Source of the DNA: Synechococcus sp. HK05
GTDB taxonomy: Bacteria > Cyanobacteriota > Cyanobacteriia > PCC-6307 > Cyanobiaceae
Length of the DNA stretch: 64,000 nucleotides
Assembly: GCF_019104765.1 (NCBI RefSeq)
Contig: NZ_JAHRXJ010000009.1
Coordinates: 231,298 to 295,297, forward strand
Direction of reading: 5' to 3'
The position numbers were made by a program, and so were the translations under genes. The notes below the pieces were generated by a model that was given only the letters and a program-made list of their open reading frames with translations, was not told the origin of the DNA and made no database searches. Of the stretch, positions 9,002 through 17,983 are shown one piece after another (within the stretch, counting starts at the first letter, position 1; every line of letters starts with the position of its first letter).

Positions 9002-10260
9002 TGGCGCAATCCACTTCGATCGACGTGTTGGTGCTTGGTGCCGGTCCGGCAGCCCTTTGCATCGCGGCTGCCCTCTGCGATCGGGGCGTGGCGGTACAGG
9101 GCTTGGCGCCCGAAGATCCAGCTACCCCCTGGCCCAACACCTACGGCATTTGGGGCCCGGAGGTGGACGCGCTTGGCCTGCAGCATCTTTTGGGCCATCG
9201 CTGGCACGACACCCGCAGTTATTTCGGCGATCGGCTCACCACTGGCGCCGTGGCCCACGGCCTTGACTACGGCCTGTTCGACAAAACAGCTCTGCAGCAG
9301 CACTGGTGGCAGCCCTGCCAAAGCGCTGGCATGCCGTGGATGCGCGGGCGTGCGGCTGCCATTGAGCACGACGCTGAAGGTTCGGTGGTGATCAGCGAGG
9401 CGGGTAAGCGCCTGCGGGCAAGGTTGGTGATCGATGCCAGTGGCCATCACTCCCCCTTCGTGCAGCGCCCCGATGAGGGGCCGGTGGCAGGCCAGGCCGC
9501 TTACGGGATCGTGGGGCGCTTTTCAGCGCCGCCGGTGGATCCCGGCCAGTTCGTGCTGATGGATTACCGCTGTGATCACCTCAGTGAGGCGGAGCGGCGC
9601 TGCGCACCACCCACGTTTCTTTACGCCATGGATTTCGGCGAGGGGGTGTTCTTCGTGGAGGAAACATCCCTTGCCCTGGCACCGGCTGTTCCTTACGACG
9701 TGCTCAAAGATCGGCTGCAGCGGCGCTTGGCTCTGCGCGGCATCAGCGTGGAGGAGGTGCAGCACGAGGAGTTCTGCCTGTTCCCGATGAATCTGCCGCT
9801 GCCGGATCTGCAGCAGCGGGTGGTGGGTTTCGGTGGCTCCGCCTCGATGGTGCACCCAGCCTCGGGCTACATGGTGGGATCGCTGCTGCGGCGCGCGCCG
9901 GCCTTGGCGGATGCAATCGCTGCTGGGCTGAAGGATCCCAATGCAGGAGGCCAGGAGTTGGCTCTTCGGGCCTGGCAGGCCCTCTGGCCTGTGGAGCTGC
10001 AGCGCCGGCATGCGCTCTACCGCTTTGGCCTGGAGAAGTTGATGCGCTTTTCCGAGCCGCAGCTGCGCGCTCACTTCACCACCTTCTTTTCCTTGCCGCG
10101 CGAGCAGTGGTTTGGCTTTCTCACCAACACCCTCAGCCTGCCGGCCTTGATTGCCGCGATGGTGCGTTTGTTTGTGTTGGCGCCCTGGAGCGTGAAGGCG
10201 GGGCTGATGTTGATGCAGGGCCGGGAGTTGCAGCTCGGTCTGCGGATGCTCAGGCCGTAG
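9001..10260 (+). CDS. crtL: Lycopene cyclase (CrtL type)
   Basis: A 419-residue flavoprotein that closes beta- (or epsilon-) rings on lycopene to give carotenes. Seen: FAD-binding VLVLGAGPAALCIAAAL at the N-terminus, the cyclase-typical PWPNTYGIWGPEVD, VIDASGHHSPF, LMDYR, FLYAMDFGEGVFFVEETSL, FGGSASMVHPASGYMVGSLL and the C-terminal LPREQWFGFLTN. All are CrtL landmarks. The beta versus epsilon type cannot be settled by eye, as picocyanobacteria can carry both; crtL-b is the more likely. Start overlaps the previous stop as TGATG; the 3' end runs 11 bases into the convergent arsS gene. Confidence 0.92.
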   Translation: MAQSTSIDVLVLGAGPAALCIAAALCDRGVAVQGLAPEDPATPWPNTYGIWGPEVDALGLQHLLGHRWHDTRSYFGDRLTTGAVAHGLDYGLFDKTALQQHWWQPCQSAGMPWMRGRAAAIEHDAEGSVVISEAGKRLRARLVIDASGHHSPFVQRPDEGPVAGQAAYGIVGRFSAPPVDPGQFVLMDYRCDHLSEAERRCAPPTFLYAMDFGEGVFFVEETSLALAPAVPYDVLKDRLQRRLALRGISVEEVQHEEFCLFPMNLPLPDLQQRVVGFGGSASMVHPASGYMVGSLLRRAPALADAIAAGLKDPNAGGQELALRAWQALWPVELQRRHALYRFGLEKLMRFSEPQLRAHFTTFFSLPREQWFGFLTNTLSLPALIAAMVRLFVLAPWSVKAGLMLMQGRELQLGLRMLRP

Positions 10261-11272
10261 CGCCGGCACAGGAGCTGCCCTGGCCGGCGGTGCAACCAAA
10301 GCAGTGGTTGCCCCAGCGAATCCCTCGCTGTTCGAGCTGTTCGCGCGTGATCGTCGCAATGGTGGTTGGGGTCCCGCCGAGAGGCAGCTCGAGCATCTGG
10401 TTGAAATCGCAGTCGAACAGCTGGCCGTCGGCGGCCACCGAAAGCGTGTCGCGGCACATCAGGCCGTTCAGGGCTTCGGGGTTCAAGGCGCCCTCGAGCA
10501 GCTTCAGGTAGCAGTTCACATGGCCATCGCGCTGCAGTTGCTCCAGGAAGCGGGCGATCGGCATGTTGTTGAGGCCGATCAGTTGATCGAACTGCACCCC
10601 CGCCAGCTCCTTGAGGCGGCGTTTCCACTGGGCCGTGTCGCATGGGGTGAGCTGCTGCAGGCGGGTGCCGGCTGGATTGCTCATCAGCGTGAGCTGCCGC
10701 TTGGGATCACCGTGGCCGTATCCCAGCTGGTTGAGCCGCTTCAGCGCCTCGATCGACGCCTCCCAGGTGCCATCGCCGCGCTGGGCATCGGTGCTCTCGG
10801 CTTCCGGCTGCGGCAGGCTCGCCACGATCTCCACCTCGTGCTCTGCCAGGAAGGCCGCCAGATCCCGCAGCGCCGGCAGCAGCAGCACCGTGAGGTTGCA
10901 GCGATCGATCACATGGCAGCCCTGGGCCCGGGCCGCCAGCACCAACTCCTTGAAACGTGGATGCAGCTCTGGAGCACCGCCGGTGAGATCCACCACCGCC
11001 GGCTGCAGCCGCCCCATCGCCGCGATGCACTGCTCCACCACCGCATCAGGCATCAGGGTGTGGCCTTGATGGGGGCCTGCATCCACATGGCAGTGGCTGC
11101 AACGCATGTTGCAGAGCTTGCCCAGGTTGAGCTGCAGCACCCGCAGGCCGCTCCGCTGCGGCGTGCTGAGTTGGCGTTGACGCAGGCTCGCTTCGAAGTG
11201 CTGCTCCGCGGGCAGGGCCTGAGCCAGCAGGTCCAGTTGCTGATGCGGGGCGAGCGCGGCGGTGGAGGTCAG
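10250..11272 (-). CDS. arsS: Arsenosugar-type radical SAM protein ArsS (DUF3641), probable CTG start
   Basis: A radical SAM enzyme of about 340 residues. The [4Fe-4S] ligands are CNMRCSHC (C54, C58, C61 from the proposed start), followed by the family's HVDAGP and DLTGGAPELHP; the C-terminal DUF3641 part has SNPAGT, GLNNMPIARFLEQL, DCDFNQML and a Cys-rich end (HCFGCTAGQGSSC). ArsS members make a 5'-deoxyadenosyl bond to methylated arsenic in arsenosugar synthesis. The first ATG/GTG/TTG in frame is the GTG at 11140, which would leave only 14 residues before the Cys motif and remove the family-like HFEASLRQRQLS lead-in. The frame opens after a TGA inside the GH57 gene, and the best start is CTG at 11272, overlapping the GH57 stop as CTGA. 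Confidence 0.8.
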   Translation of the reverse strand: MTSTAALAPHQQLDLLAQALPAEQHFEASLRQRQLSTPQRSGLRVLQLNLGKLCNMRCSHCHVDAGPHQGHTLMPDAVVEQCIAAMGRLQPAVVDLTGGAPELHPRFKELVLAARAQGCHVIDRCNLTVLLLPALRDLAAFLAEHEVEIVASLPQPEAESTDAQRGDGTWEASIEALKRLNQLGYGHGDPKRQLTLMSNPAGTRLQQLTPCDTAQWKRRLKELAGVQFDQLIGLNNMPIARFLEQLQRDGHVNCYLKLLEGALNPEALNGLMCRDTLSVAADGQLFDCDFNQMLELPLGGTPTTIATITREQLEQRGIRWGNHCFGCTAGQGSSCAGATA

Positions 11273-12876
11273 GGTGCAGCTGTTGGGATCTGCGCCCAGT
11301 CTGCGGCGTTGATCAGCGGGAACAGCGCGTCTTCGGCGCGGACGGCCTCAAGCCAGCCCTCCGGCAGCTCCACCGCGCCATCGATGGCTCCCAGCAGCTG
11401 CCAGAAACGGCCCAGATGGCGTTCGATCCGCTCGCGGGCCAGTTCAGTGGTGGTGCCGGCCCGGAGGATGAAGCTCCAATCAGAGCTCTGGGCCAGCAGC
11501 AGCTCACGGCCGGCCTGATTCAGCAGCTCCCGGGCCTGTTCGCTGCCCACGCCGCGGCTCACCCGCTGCACCATCGCCCGTGAGGCGCGGTTCCACTCCG
11601 GAATCACCCAGGCGTTGCTGTCGTTGAGCCAATAGTTGTGGTAGCCGCCCTGGCCCCAGCTGGAGGGGGAGGGCTGGCAGAGCTGCAGGCTGTCGCCGCG
11701 GCTCAGGGTGTCGCGCAGGGTGGTGAGCCCAACGCCGCTCGCGGGCGCCTGGCGGAACAGCTCGGCCAGGAAGCGCGGCCCTTCAAACCACCAGTGGCCG
11801 AACAGCTCGGCATCGAAGGGCGCCACCAGCAGCGGCGCACGCTCCATGGCGCCCTGCAGGTGTTGGAGGTGCTGGGAGCGGCCCTGCAGGTAGTGGGAGG
11901 CATCGCGGCGCACGCTGGCGTGGGCGGCCGCCGGCTCATAGGGCTGCTTGCCATCGAGGCCGCAGTCGCGGCTGCTCACCCGGTGCAGCTTGAGGCCCAG
12001 GGGCCGGCGGCAGTTGATGCCGCGTTGCTCCAGTTCGCCGTCGGGCAGATCCCAGCCCAGATCGCGGTGGAATTCGCGGTAACTGGCATCGCCGGGATAG
12101 CCGTCGCGGGCGCTCCACACCGGCAGGGTGGATTCGCTGTCGCGCCCGAAGAAGGCCATGCCTGCCGGCGTGCAGATGGGGGCATACACCCCGTAGCGGG
12201 GCCGGGGTTGCCCATGCAGCAGGCCATGGGCATCGAGGATCGCGTAGCGCAGACCGCAGCTCACCAGCAGGCGATCGAGGCCCTCGTAGTAGGCACATTC
12301 CGGCAGCCAGATGCCTTGAGGGCGCACCCCCAGCAGGCGCTGGTGCTCGCGCACGGCGGTGAGCAGCTGGGCCCGCACCGCTTCCGGGCAATCCCGCAGC
12401 AGCGGCAGGTAGCCGTGGGTGGCGGCGCAGGTGAGCAGATCCAGCACTCCGGCCTGCTGCAGCCGCTGGAAACGGGGCAGCAGGTTGCCGCCGCAGCGCT
12501 GCCAGGCCGCTGCGGCACCGCTCAGCTGTTGCGCCAGATCAGCCGCGGCGGCCTCGAAACCGGCGGGTGCCTGCAGCAGCAGCTCCTGCCGCACCGCCAG
12601 CCAGGGCCCGAAGCGCTCGCTCAGGTCGGGGCTGCTGAGGAGCGACAGCAGCGTGGGCGAGAGCCCCATGCTCAGGCGCGGCCGCTGGTTGGGATCGGCG
12701 GCGGCCGCCTCCAACACATCGAGCAGGGGCAGGTAGCACTCCAGCAGCGCCTGGAAGTACCAGTCTTCCTCCAGCGAACCGGGCTCGCTGGAGTGCACGT
12801 AGGGCAGATGCGCGTGCAGCACCAGGGCGAGGTCGCCGTGGCTGGTGGTCTCCGTGGCCAGTGCGCCGCTGGCCAA
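11269..12876 (-). CDS. GH57 1,4-alpha-glucan branching enzyme-like protein
   Basis: A 535-residue glycoside hydrolase family 57 protein with a DUF1957-type C-terminal helical domain. GH57 motifs are present in order: HAHLPYVH (21-28), GIWLPECAYYEG (188-199; Glu193 is the expected nucleophile), APFDAELFGHWWFEG (from 352; Asp355 the expected acid), and the C-terminal SDWSFILRAGTT. The family forms alpha-1,6 branches in glycogen or hydrolyses alpha-glucans; some members show little branching activity. It complements malQ at 47.5 kb in glycogen metabolism. TTG start at 12876, immediately before the catalytic barrel; the divergent NYN gene starts 66 bases away. Its stop overlaps the proposed arsS start. 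Confidence 0.88.
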   Translation of the reverse strand: MASGALATETTSHGDLALVLHAHLPYVHSSEPGSLEEDWYFQALLECYLPLLDVLEAAAADPNQRPRLSMGLSPTLLSLLSSPDLSERFGPWLAVRQELLLQAPAGFEAAAADLAQQLSGAAAAWQRCGGNLLPRFQRLQQAGVLDLLTCAATHGYLPLLRDCPEAVRAQLLTAVREHQRLLGVRPQGIWLPECAYYEGLDRLLVSCGLRYAILDAHGLLHGQPRPRYGVYAPICTPAGMAFFGRDSESTLPVWSARDGYPGDASYREFHRDLGWDLPDGELEQRGINCRRPLGLKLHRVSSRDCGLDGKQPYEPAAAHASVRRDASHYLQGRSQHLQHLQGAMERAPLLVAPFDAELFGHWWFEGPRFLAELFRQAPASGVGLTTLRDTLSRGDSLQLCQPSPSSWGQGGYHNYWLNDSNAWVIPEWNRASRAMVQRVSRGVGSEQARELLNQAGRELLLAQSSDWSFILRAGTTTELARERIERHLGRFWQLLGAIDGAVELPEGWLEAVRAEDALFPLINAADWAQIPTAAP

Positions 12877-12942
12877 GGTCCCAGCTCAGAGTAGGGCGAC
12901 TTTACGCGCTGCTTTTAGGCTCGCACCAGTGATTCGGCAGCG

Positions 12943-13470
12943 ATGCAGCTGGCTCTGGCGGTCGACGGCCACAGCATGTTCTACGTGCAGCAGAAGCTGG
13001 GCTGGTTTTTCGACCCCCGCCGCCTGCTGGCGTACGCCACGGCTGCACCCGGTGTGGAGATCAGCAGCGCCTTCTGGTACACCGGCCTGAAAGACCCCAC
13101 CGACCAGCGCCCCTTCCGCGACGCCCTCACCAGTCTGGGGTTCACCGTGCGCACCAAGCCTCTGCGGGAGGTGGGAGGAGAGGCGGATCAGCGCCAGTTC
13201 GCCAGAGCCAATCTGGATGTGGAGATTGCCATTGATCTGTTGGCGATCGCCCACCGCACCGATGAAGTGTGGCTGTTGAGCGGCAGCCGCGACTTGGAGC
13301 GCCTGGTGGAGGTGCTGCGGATCAAAGGTCTGAAGGTGGTGTTGGTGAGCACCGATGGCATGGTGCCTCGGGAGCTGCGCAACGCCGCGGACCGTTTCCT
13401 CGATCTGGCGGAGCTGCGGCCGCAGCTGGAGAAAACCGAGCAGCAGCCCCCGGCCTTTGGCCGCAGCTGA
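12943..13470 (+). CDS. NYN-domain (LabA/DUF88-like) protein
   Basis: A 175-residue single-domain protein of the LabA/DUF88 group of the NYN (PIN-like) nuclease fold. Seen: the first acidic patch LAVDGHSMFYVQQ (Asp8), the second VEIAIDLLAIAHR and the third VWLLSGSRDLERLVEVLRIKG, followed by VVLVSTDGMVPRELRNAADRFLDL. These four acidic positions normally form the metal site of an RNase. The usual Asn of DGxN is His10 here. LabA proteins in Synechococcus influence circadian output; whether this one does is unknown. ATG at 12943, divergent from the GH57 gene; leuA follows 53 bases downstream. Confidence 0.8.
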   Translation: MQLALAVDGHSMFYVQQKLGWFFDPRRLLAYATAAPGVEISSAFWYTGLKDPTDQRPFRDALTSLGFTVRTKPLREVGGEADQRQFARANLDVEIAIDLLAIAHRTDEVWLLSGSRDLERLVEVLRIKGLKVVLVSTDGMVPRELRNAADRFLDLAELRPQLEKTEQQPPAFGRS

Positions 13471-13523
13471 GCCCTCAGCCCTAAAGTGGGGCTAACTCAT
13501 AACCATTCCGACTTGTAGCCGCC

Positions 13524-15164
13524 ATGGCTCGCGACCCCGGCCGGGTATTGATCTTCGATACCACCCTGCGTGATGGGGAGCAGTCCCCTGGTGCCAGCCT
13601 CAATCTCGAGGAGAAGCTGGCGATCGCGCAGCAGCTGGCTCGCCTGGGCGTCGACATCATTGAGGCCGGCTTTCCCTTTGCCAGCCCCGGCGATTTCAAC
13701 GCCGTGCAGCGCATCGCTTCCACCGTGGGCACGCCCGATGGCCCGGTGATCTGTGGCCTGGCCCGCGCCGCTAAGGGCGATATCAAGGCCTGCGCCGAGG
13801 CCGTGGCGCCCGCCGCCAACCGCCGCATCCACACCTTCATCGCCACCAGCGATATCCACCTCGAGCACAAGCTGCGCAAGAGCCGCGCCGAGGTGCTGCA
13901 GATTGCCGGCGAGATGGTGGCTTATGCCCGCTCCCTCGTTGACGACGTGGAGTTCTCCTGCGAGGACGCTGGCCGCTCCGATCCGGAGTTCATGTATCAG
14001 GTGATCGAGGCCGCGATCGCCGCCGGCGCGACCACGATCAACATTCCCGACACGGTGGGTTACACCACTCCCGCGGAATTCGGTGCCTTGATCGATGGCA
14101 TCAACCGCCATGTGCCCAACATTGATCAGGCGGTGATCTCCGTGCACGGCCACAACGACCTGGGCCTGGCCGTGGCCAACTTCCTTGAGGCCGTGAAGAA
14201 CGGCGCCCGCCAGCTGGAGTGCACGATCAACGGCATCGGCGAGCGGGCCGGCAACGCCTCGCTTGAAGAGCTGGTGATGGCACTGCACGTGCGCCGCAGC
14301 TACTACAACCCGTTCCTGGGCCGTCCGGCAGACAGCAGCGAGCCCCTCACGGGCGTGCGCACGGAGGAGATCTACAAAACCTCGCGCCTGGTGAGCAAGC
14401 TCACCGGCATGGCGGTACAGCCCAATAAGGCGATCGTGGGGGCTAATGCCTTCGCCCATGAGAGCGGCATCCACCAGGACGGTGTGCTCAAGAACCGCCT
14501 CACCTACGAAATCATCGATGCGCGCACGATCGGCCTGGCCGACAACCGCATTTCTCTGGGCAAGCTGAGCGGCCGCAGTGCCTTCCGCGCCCGCCTCGAA
14601 GAGCTCGGTTACAACCTCGAGCGCAACGATCTCGACGATGCCTTCGCCCGCTTCAAGGAGCTGGCGGATCGCAAGCGCGAAATTTCCGACCGCGATCTGG
14701 AGGCGATCGTGAGTGAGCAGGTGCGGCAACAGGCTGAACCCAGCTACAGCCTCAAGCTGGTGCAGGTGAGCACCGGCACCAGCCTGCAGCCCACCGCCAC
14801 GGTCACCCTGGTGAACAGCGATGGTGCTGAACTCACAGAAGCGGCCATCGGCACGGGCCCGGTGGATGCGGTCTGCCAGGCCCTCAATCAGCTGGCCCGC
14901 GTGCCCAATGAACTGGTGGAGTTCTCGGTGAAGTCGGTCACCGAGGGCATCGATGCCATGGGTGAGGTGACCATCCGCCTGCGCGCGGATGGGGTGCTCT
15001 ATTCCGGCCACGCCGCCGACACCGACATCGTTGTGGCCGCAGCCCAAGCGTTTGTGAATGCGCTCAACCGTCTGGTGGCCGGCAGCCAGCGCTCACCGCT
15101 GCATCCCCAGAAGGCTCCCCTGCCCGTGGGTGATGTTGCCCCGGCAGAGCGGCCGCGCCTCTGA
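13524..15164 (+). CDS. leuA: 2-Isopropylmalate synthase
   Basis: Condenses acetyl-CoA with 2-oxoisovalerate, the first step of leucine synthesis. The 546-residue protein has the DRE-TIM barrel start [15 protein letters not shown] (catalytic Arg and metal Asp), [12 protein letters not shown], the [12 protein letters not shown] metal His pair and the [13 protein letters not shown] signature, then a linker and the C-terminal LeuA allosteric domain (from about 400), where leucine feedback acts. The tail runs on for about 25 Pro/Ala-rich residues. ATG at 13524. The ABC permease gene starts on its stop (TGATG), so both should share one transcript. Confidence 0.96.
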   Translation: MARDPGRVLIFDTTLRDGEQSPGASLNLEEKLAIAQQLARLGVDIIEAGFPFASPGDFNAVQRIASTVGTPDGPVICGLARAAKGDIKACAEAVAPAANRRIHTFIATSDIHLEHKLRKSRAEVLQIAGEMVAYARSLVDDVEFSCEDAGRSDPEFMYQVIEAAIAAGATTINIPDTVGYTTPAEFGALIDGINRHVPNIDQAVISVHGHNDLGLAVANFLEAVKNGARQLECTINGIGERAGNASLEELVMALHVRRSYYNPFLGRPADSSEPLTGVRTEEIYKTSRLVSKLTGMAVQPNKAIVGANAFAHESGIHQDGVLKNRLTYEIIDARTIGLADNRISLGKLSGRSAFRARLEELGYNLERNDLDDAFARFKELADRKREISDRDLEAIVSEQVRQQAEPSYSLKLVQVSTGTSLQPTATVTLVNSDGAELTEAAIGTGPVDAVCQALNQLARVPNELVEFSVKSVTEGIDAMGEVTIRLRADGVLYSGHAADTDIVVAAAQAFVNALNRLVAGSQRSPLHPQKAPLPVGDVAPAERPRL

Positions 15165-16012
15165 TGGCTCATCCCGCGAGCGGTAGGCCCCGCACACTGC
15201 TTGCCAGCGGCCTGCAGCTGGCGGTGCTGCTGCTGATCGCGGTGGCGATGCTGGTGCCGCTGTTCTGGCTGGTGAGCACCTCGCTGAAGGGGCCGGCCGA
15301 AAACATCTTCACCACGCCGCCGGCTCTGCTGCCCAGCCAGCCCAGCCTGGAGGCCTACCAGCGGTTGTTCGCCGACAACCCGATGCTGGGCTACATCCGC
15401 AACAGCGCCATTGTGAGCGGCCTGGCGGTGCTTGCCAATCTGCTCTTTTGCTCCTTGGCGGCGTATCCGCTGGCGCGGATGCGCTTCGCCGGGCGGGGGC
15501 TGGTGCTGGCCCTGGTAGTGGCCACGATCCTGATCCCCTTCCAGGTGGTGATGATCCCGCTCTATCTCTTGATGGTGCAGCTGGGGCTGCGCAACACCCT
15601 CTGGGCGCTGATCATTCCCCAGGCCGCCACCGCCTTCGGCATCTTTCTGCTGCGCCAAAGCTTTGCCGGTGTGCCGGTGGAACTGGAAGAGGCCGCTCGC
15701 ATCGATGGCTGCACGCCGCTCGGTGAGTGGTGGAACGTGATGATTCCGGCCGCCCGGGCTGATCTGATCACCCTGGCGATGTTTGTGTTCATCGGCACCT
15801 GGAGTGATTTCCTCTGGCCCCTGGTGATCCTCGACGACCCGAACCTCTACACCCTGCCGCTGGGCTTGCAGCAGCTCGCCAGCAGCTTCTCGCTCGACTG
15901 GCGATTGGTGGCGGCGGGTGCGGTGGTGTCGATCCTGCCGGTGCTGGCCCTGTTCATCGGCCTGCAGCGGTACATCCTCCCGAGCGCCAGCGGCGATGCC
16001 GTGAAAGGCTGA
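15164..16012 (+). CDS. Carbohydrate ABC transporter permease (MalG/GgtD type)
   Basis: A 282-residue inner-membrane protein with six hydrophobic segments and, before the last two, the binding-protein-dependent transport signature EEAARIDGCTPLGEWWNVMIP-like EAA loop (about residue 173 on) that contacts the ATPase. It belongs to the MalG/UgpE branch, and cyanobacterial GgtD of the glucosylglycerol/sucrose/trehalose importer is of this type. No second permease, binding protein or ATPase is adjacent, so the rest of the transporter must be encoded elsewhere. It overlaps the leuA stop by one base, an unusual setting for an uptake permease. Confidence 0.85.
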   Translation: MAHPASGRPRTLLASGLQLAVLLLIAVAMLVPLFWLVSTSLKGPAENIFTTPPALLPSQPSLEAYQRLFADNPMLGYIRNSAIVSGLAVLANLLFCSLAAYPLARMRFAGRGLVLALVVATILIPFQVVMIPLYLLMVQLGLRNTLWALIIPQAATAFGIFLLRQSFAGVPVELEEAARIDGCTPLGEWWNVMIPAARADLITLAMFVFIGTWSDFLWPLVILDDPNLYTLPLGLQQLASSFSLDWRLVAAGAVVSILPVLALFIGLQRYILPSASGDAVKG

Positions 16013-16040
16013 GGCTGCCGCCACCGCCCGCTCCACGCGC

Positions 16041-16799
16041 ATGGCCCAGCCCAGCAACGCCGATGCCTCCACCAGCATGGAAGTGCTCAGCCTGTTCCCC
16101 CGCTACCTCCTGAAGGGAACCCTGGAGCCTCAATTGCTCGAGGGTCTGCAGCACTTGGCTCAGCAGGTGTTAGCTGACCCCGGCTCCACCCCGGATGCCT
16201 CCCCCAAATTGGCGGGCCAGCTGGCGCTGCAGCGGGAGCTTGGGCCGCAGTATCCGGCGGTGGCGGAGCTGTGTGCCTCGGTGCTGATTCCTGCCTGTGA
16301 GCGCTGGATCCGCCATGTGATCGATCAGCAGCCTCCCAACGGCCGCGGCCCCTGGACGCCGGGCCGCTACCGGCTTCAGATGATCGATGTCTGGCTGAAC
16401 GTGCAGCGCGCTGGCGACTACAACCCCACCCACACCCACGGCGGCAGCTTCTCGGGCGTGCTGTTTCTGCAGGTGCCGCCCCAGATCGTGAACGACAGCT
16501 TCGATGGGCAGCTGTGTTTCCACGGCCCGGAGGAGTGGCACATCCAGAGCTTCCGCACCGGCATGGCCAAATACGTGCTGCCGGTGCCTGGTGAGTTTTA
16601 CGTGTTCCCGGCCTGGCAGCCCCATTCGGTGGCACCGTTCCGCGGTGAAGGCGAGCGCTGGTCGCTGGCCTTCAACGTGGTGGCCGTGCCCCAGCCAGCC
16701 GGCGCTGCTCCTGGAGCCGCGCCGCCCTCCCAGGTTCGCCCCGCTTACGGCAACGTGTCGTTGTCGCTGGGGCGGGAGAAGCCGGGCGGCTTCGGCTGA
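16041..16799 (+). CDS. Putative 2OG-Fe(II) oxygenase (TIGR02466 type)
   Basis: A 252-residue protein of the family of putative 2-oxoglutarate/iron oxygenases. Seen: WLNVQRAGDYNPTHTHGG (iron ligand candidates His131/His133), SGVLFLQVP, and the distal ligand His195 in FPAWQPHSVAPF, followed by an Arg-containing ERWSLAFNVV strand that would bind 2-oxoglutarate. Substrate unknown. The ATG at 16041 is used; a second ATG at 16077 (MEVLSLFP) matches where relatives usually begin and may be the real start. The C-terminal 30 residues are Pro/Ala-rich. It is convergent with the aminotransferase gene, 11 bases away. Confidence 0.78.
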   Translation: MAQPSNADASTSMEVLSLFPRYLLKGTLEPQLLEGLQHLAQQVLADPGSTPDASPKLAGQLALQRELGPQYPAVAELCASVLIPACERWIRHVIDQQPPNGRGPWTPGRYRLQMIDVWLNVQRAGDYNPTHTHGGSFSGVLFLQVPPQIVNDSFDGQLCFHGPEEWHIQSFRTGMAKYVLPVPGEFYVFPAWQPHSVAPFRGEGERWSLAFNVVAVPQPAGAAPGAAPPSQVRPAYGNVSLSLGREKPGGFG

Positions 16800-16810
16800 G
16801 TGCAGTGCGC

Positions 16811-17983
16811 TCAGCTTCGGCTCAGGCTCCACAGGCCAACCACTAGGCGCTCTAGGGCCTCGCTGAGCTCCTCGGCATCGAGCATTCCGTAGCTGAGCCG
16901 CAGACAGCAGCCGCTCAGCCCGAAGCTGCTGCCGCTCACCAGCGCTACGCGGTGCTGGCGGATCAGCCGCTCCATCGCCTGATCACTGCTGAGCGTGCTC
17001 TCGAGCTGCAGCAGGGCATAAAACGCGCCATCCGGCTGGGCCAGCAGGCGCCAGGGAACCGCCGGCCGGCTGAGTGCATCCAGGACCTGGTGGCGGCGGG
17101 TGGCGAGGCCCTGGATCTGGCCGCGGCACCAATCCGCGCCGGGCGCTAAGGCCCCGATGGCGGCCTGCTGGTTGAGTTGGGGCGGGTGGATCAGGATCGT
17201 GTCCTGCACCTTGGCCAGATCGGCCATCAGGGTCTGCGGCACCACCGCCCAGCCGATGCGCCAGCCCGCCATGCCATGGCTTTTGGAGAGCGAGCCCAGC
17301 GTGATCGTGTGGCTGCCGCTGCCTGAACAGCTGCCGGGACTCCACACCGATTCGCCGCCGTAGCTGAACAACGCGTAGGCCTCATCGCTGATGTGCAGCA
17401 GTCCGCGCTCGGCGCAGAGGCGATTGATTGCCGCCAGCACATCCCGCGGGAACACCGCTCCGCTGGGGTTGTTGGGGGAGATGGTCACGATCGCGCGGGT
17501 GCGCGGGGTGATCGCTGCGGCCAGGCGCTCCGGATCCGGCACCACGCCCGCCTCCACTGCAACGGGCGTGCCGCCCGCCAGGCGGATCGCCATCTCGTGG
17601 TTGAAGTAGTAGGGAACCGGCAGGATCAGCTCATCGCCGGGGTCGCAGAGCACCTGCACCACGGCGTTGAAGGCCATGTTGCTGCCGGCGGTGATCAGCA
17701 GCGCGCTCGCGCTCAGATCCAGATCCTGCTCGCGCTGTAGCCATCGCCCCAACGCCTCACGCAGGGTCTCGGAGCCGGCCACTGGGCCATAGCGATGGAG
17801 CGAGGCATCCCCATGGCTGAGGGCTGCGGCAACGGCCTCCAGGGCTTGGGGCGGTGGGCCCCAGCTCACCATCCCCTGGCCGAGCGAGAGGGTGCCGGGG
17901 GTCTGCTGGATCAGCTGCCCCATCACTGGGATCACTGGCTGTTGCACGAGGCTCAGCCGGCGAGCGGCGGCCGCGGGCGTCAT
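16811..17983 (-). CDS. Class I/II pyridoxal-phosphate aminotransferase
   Basis: A 390-residue fold-type I aminotransferase. Seen: SLGQGMVSWGPPP, HRYGPVAGSETLR, ITAGSNMAFNAVVQVL, the phosphate- and substrate-binding SPNNPSG (169-175), SDEAYALFSYGG and the Schiff-base Lys234 in SLSKSHGMAGWRIGW, then the Arg clamp near RLSYG. It is nearest the aspartate/aromatic/kynurenine-type branch; the donor-acceptor pair cannot be told from sequence. Its ATG at 17983 overlaps the stop of the upstream coiled-coil gene as ATGA. Confidence 0.88.
   Translation of the reverse strand: MTPAAAARRLSLVQQPVIPVMGQLIQQTPGTLSLGQGMVSWGPPPQALEAVAAALSHGDASLHRYGPVAGSETLREALGRWLQREQDLDLSASALLITAGSNMAFNAVVQVLCDPGDELILPVPYYFNHEMAIRLAGGTPVAVEAGVVPDPERLAAAITPRTRAIVTISPNNPSGAVFPRDVLAAINRLCAERGLLHISDEAYALFSYGGESVWSPGSCSGSGSHTITLGSLSKSHGMAGWRIGWAVVPQTLMADLAKVQDTILIHPPQLNQQAAIGALAPGADWCRGQIQGLATRRHQVLDALSRPAVPWRLLAQPDGAFYALLQLESTLSSDQAMERLIRQHRVALVSGSSFGLSGCCLRLSYGMLDAEELSEALERLVVGLWSLSRS

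Noticed and set aside
13240..13255. HIP1 octamer GCGATCGC, typical of many cyanobacteria
   Set aside because: Only a handful were noticed in 64 kb (for example near 13244, 13620, 24190, 29297, 51230 and 59485). This is not the dense pattern of beta-cyanobacteria, so it was not annotated as a repeat family.
13484..13497. Possible terminator AGCCC-TAAAGT-GGGGCT before leuA
   Set aside because: Five-base stem with no T tract; could be an attenuator only in theory. No leucine-rich leader peptide was found, so not called.
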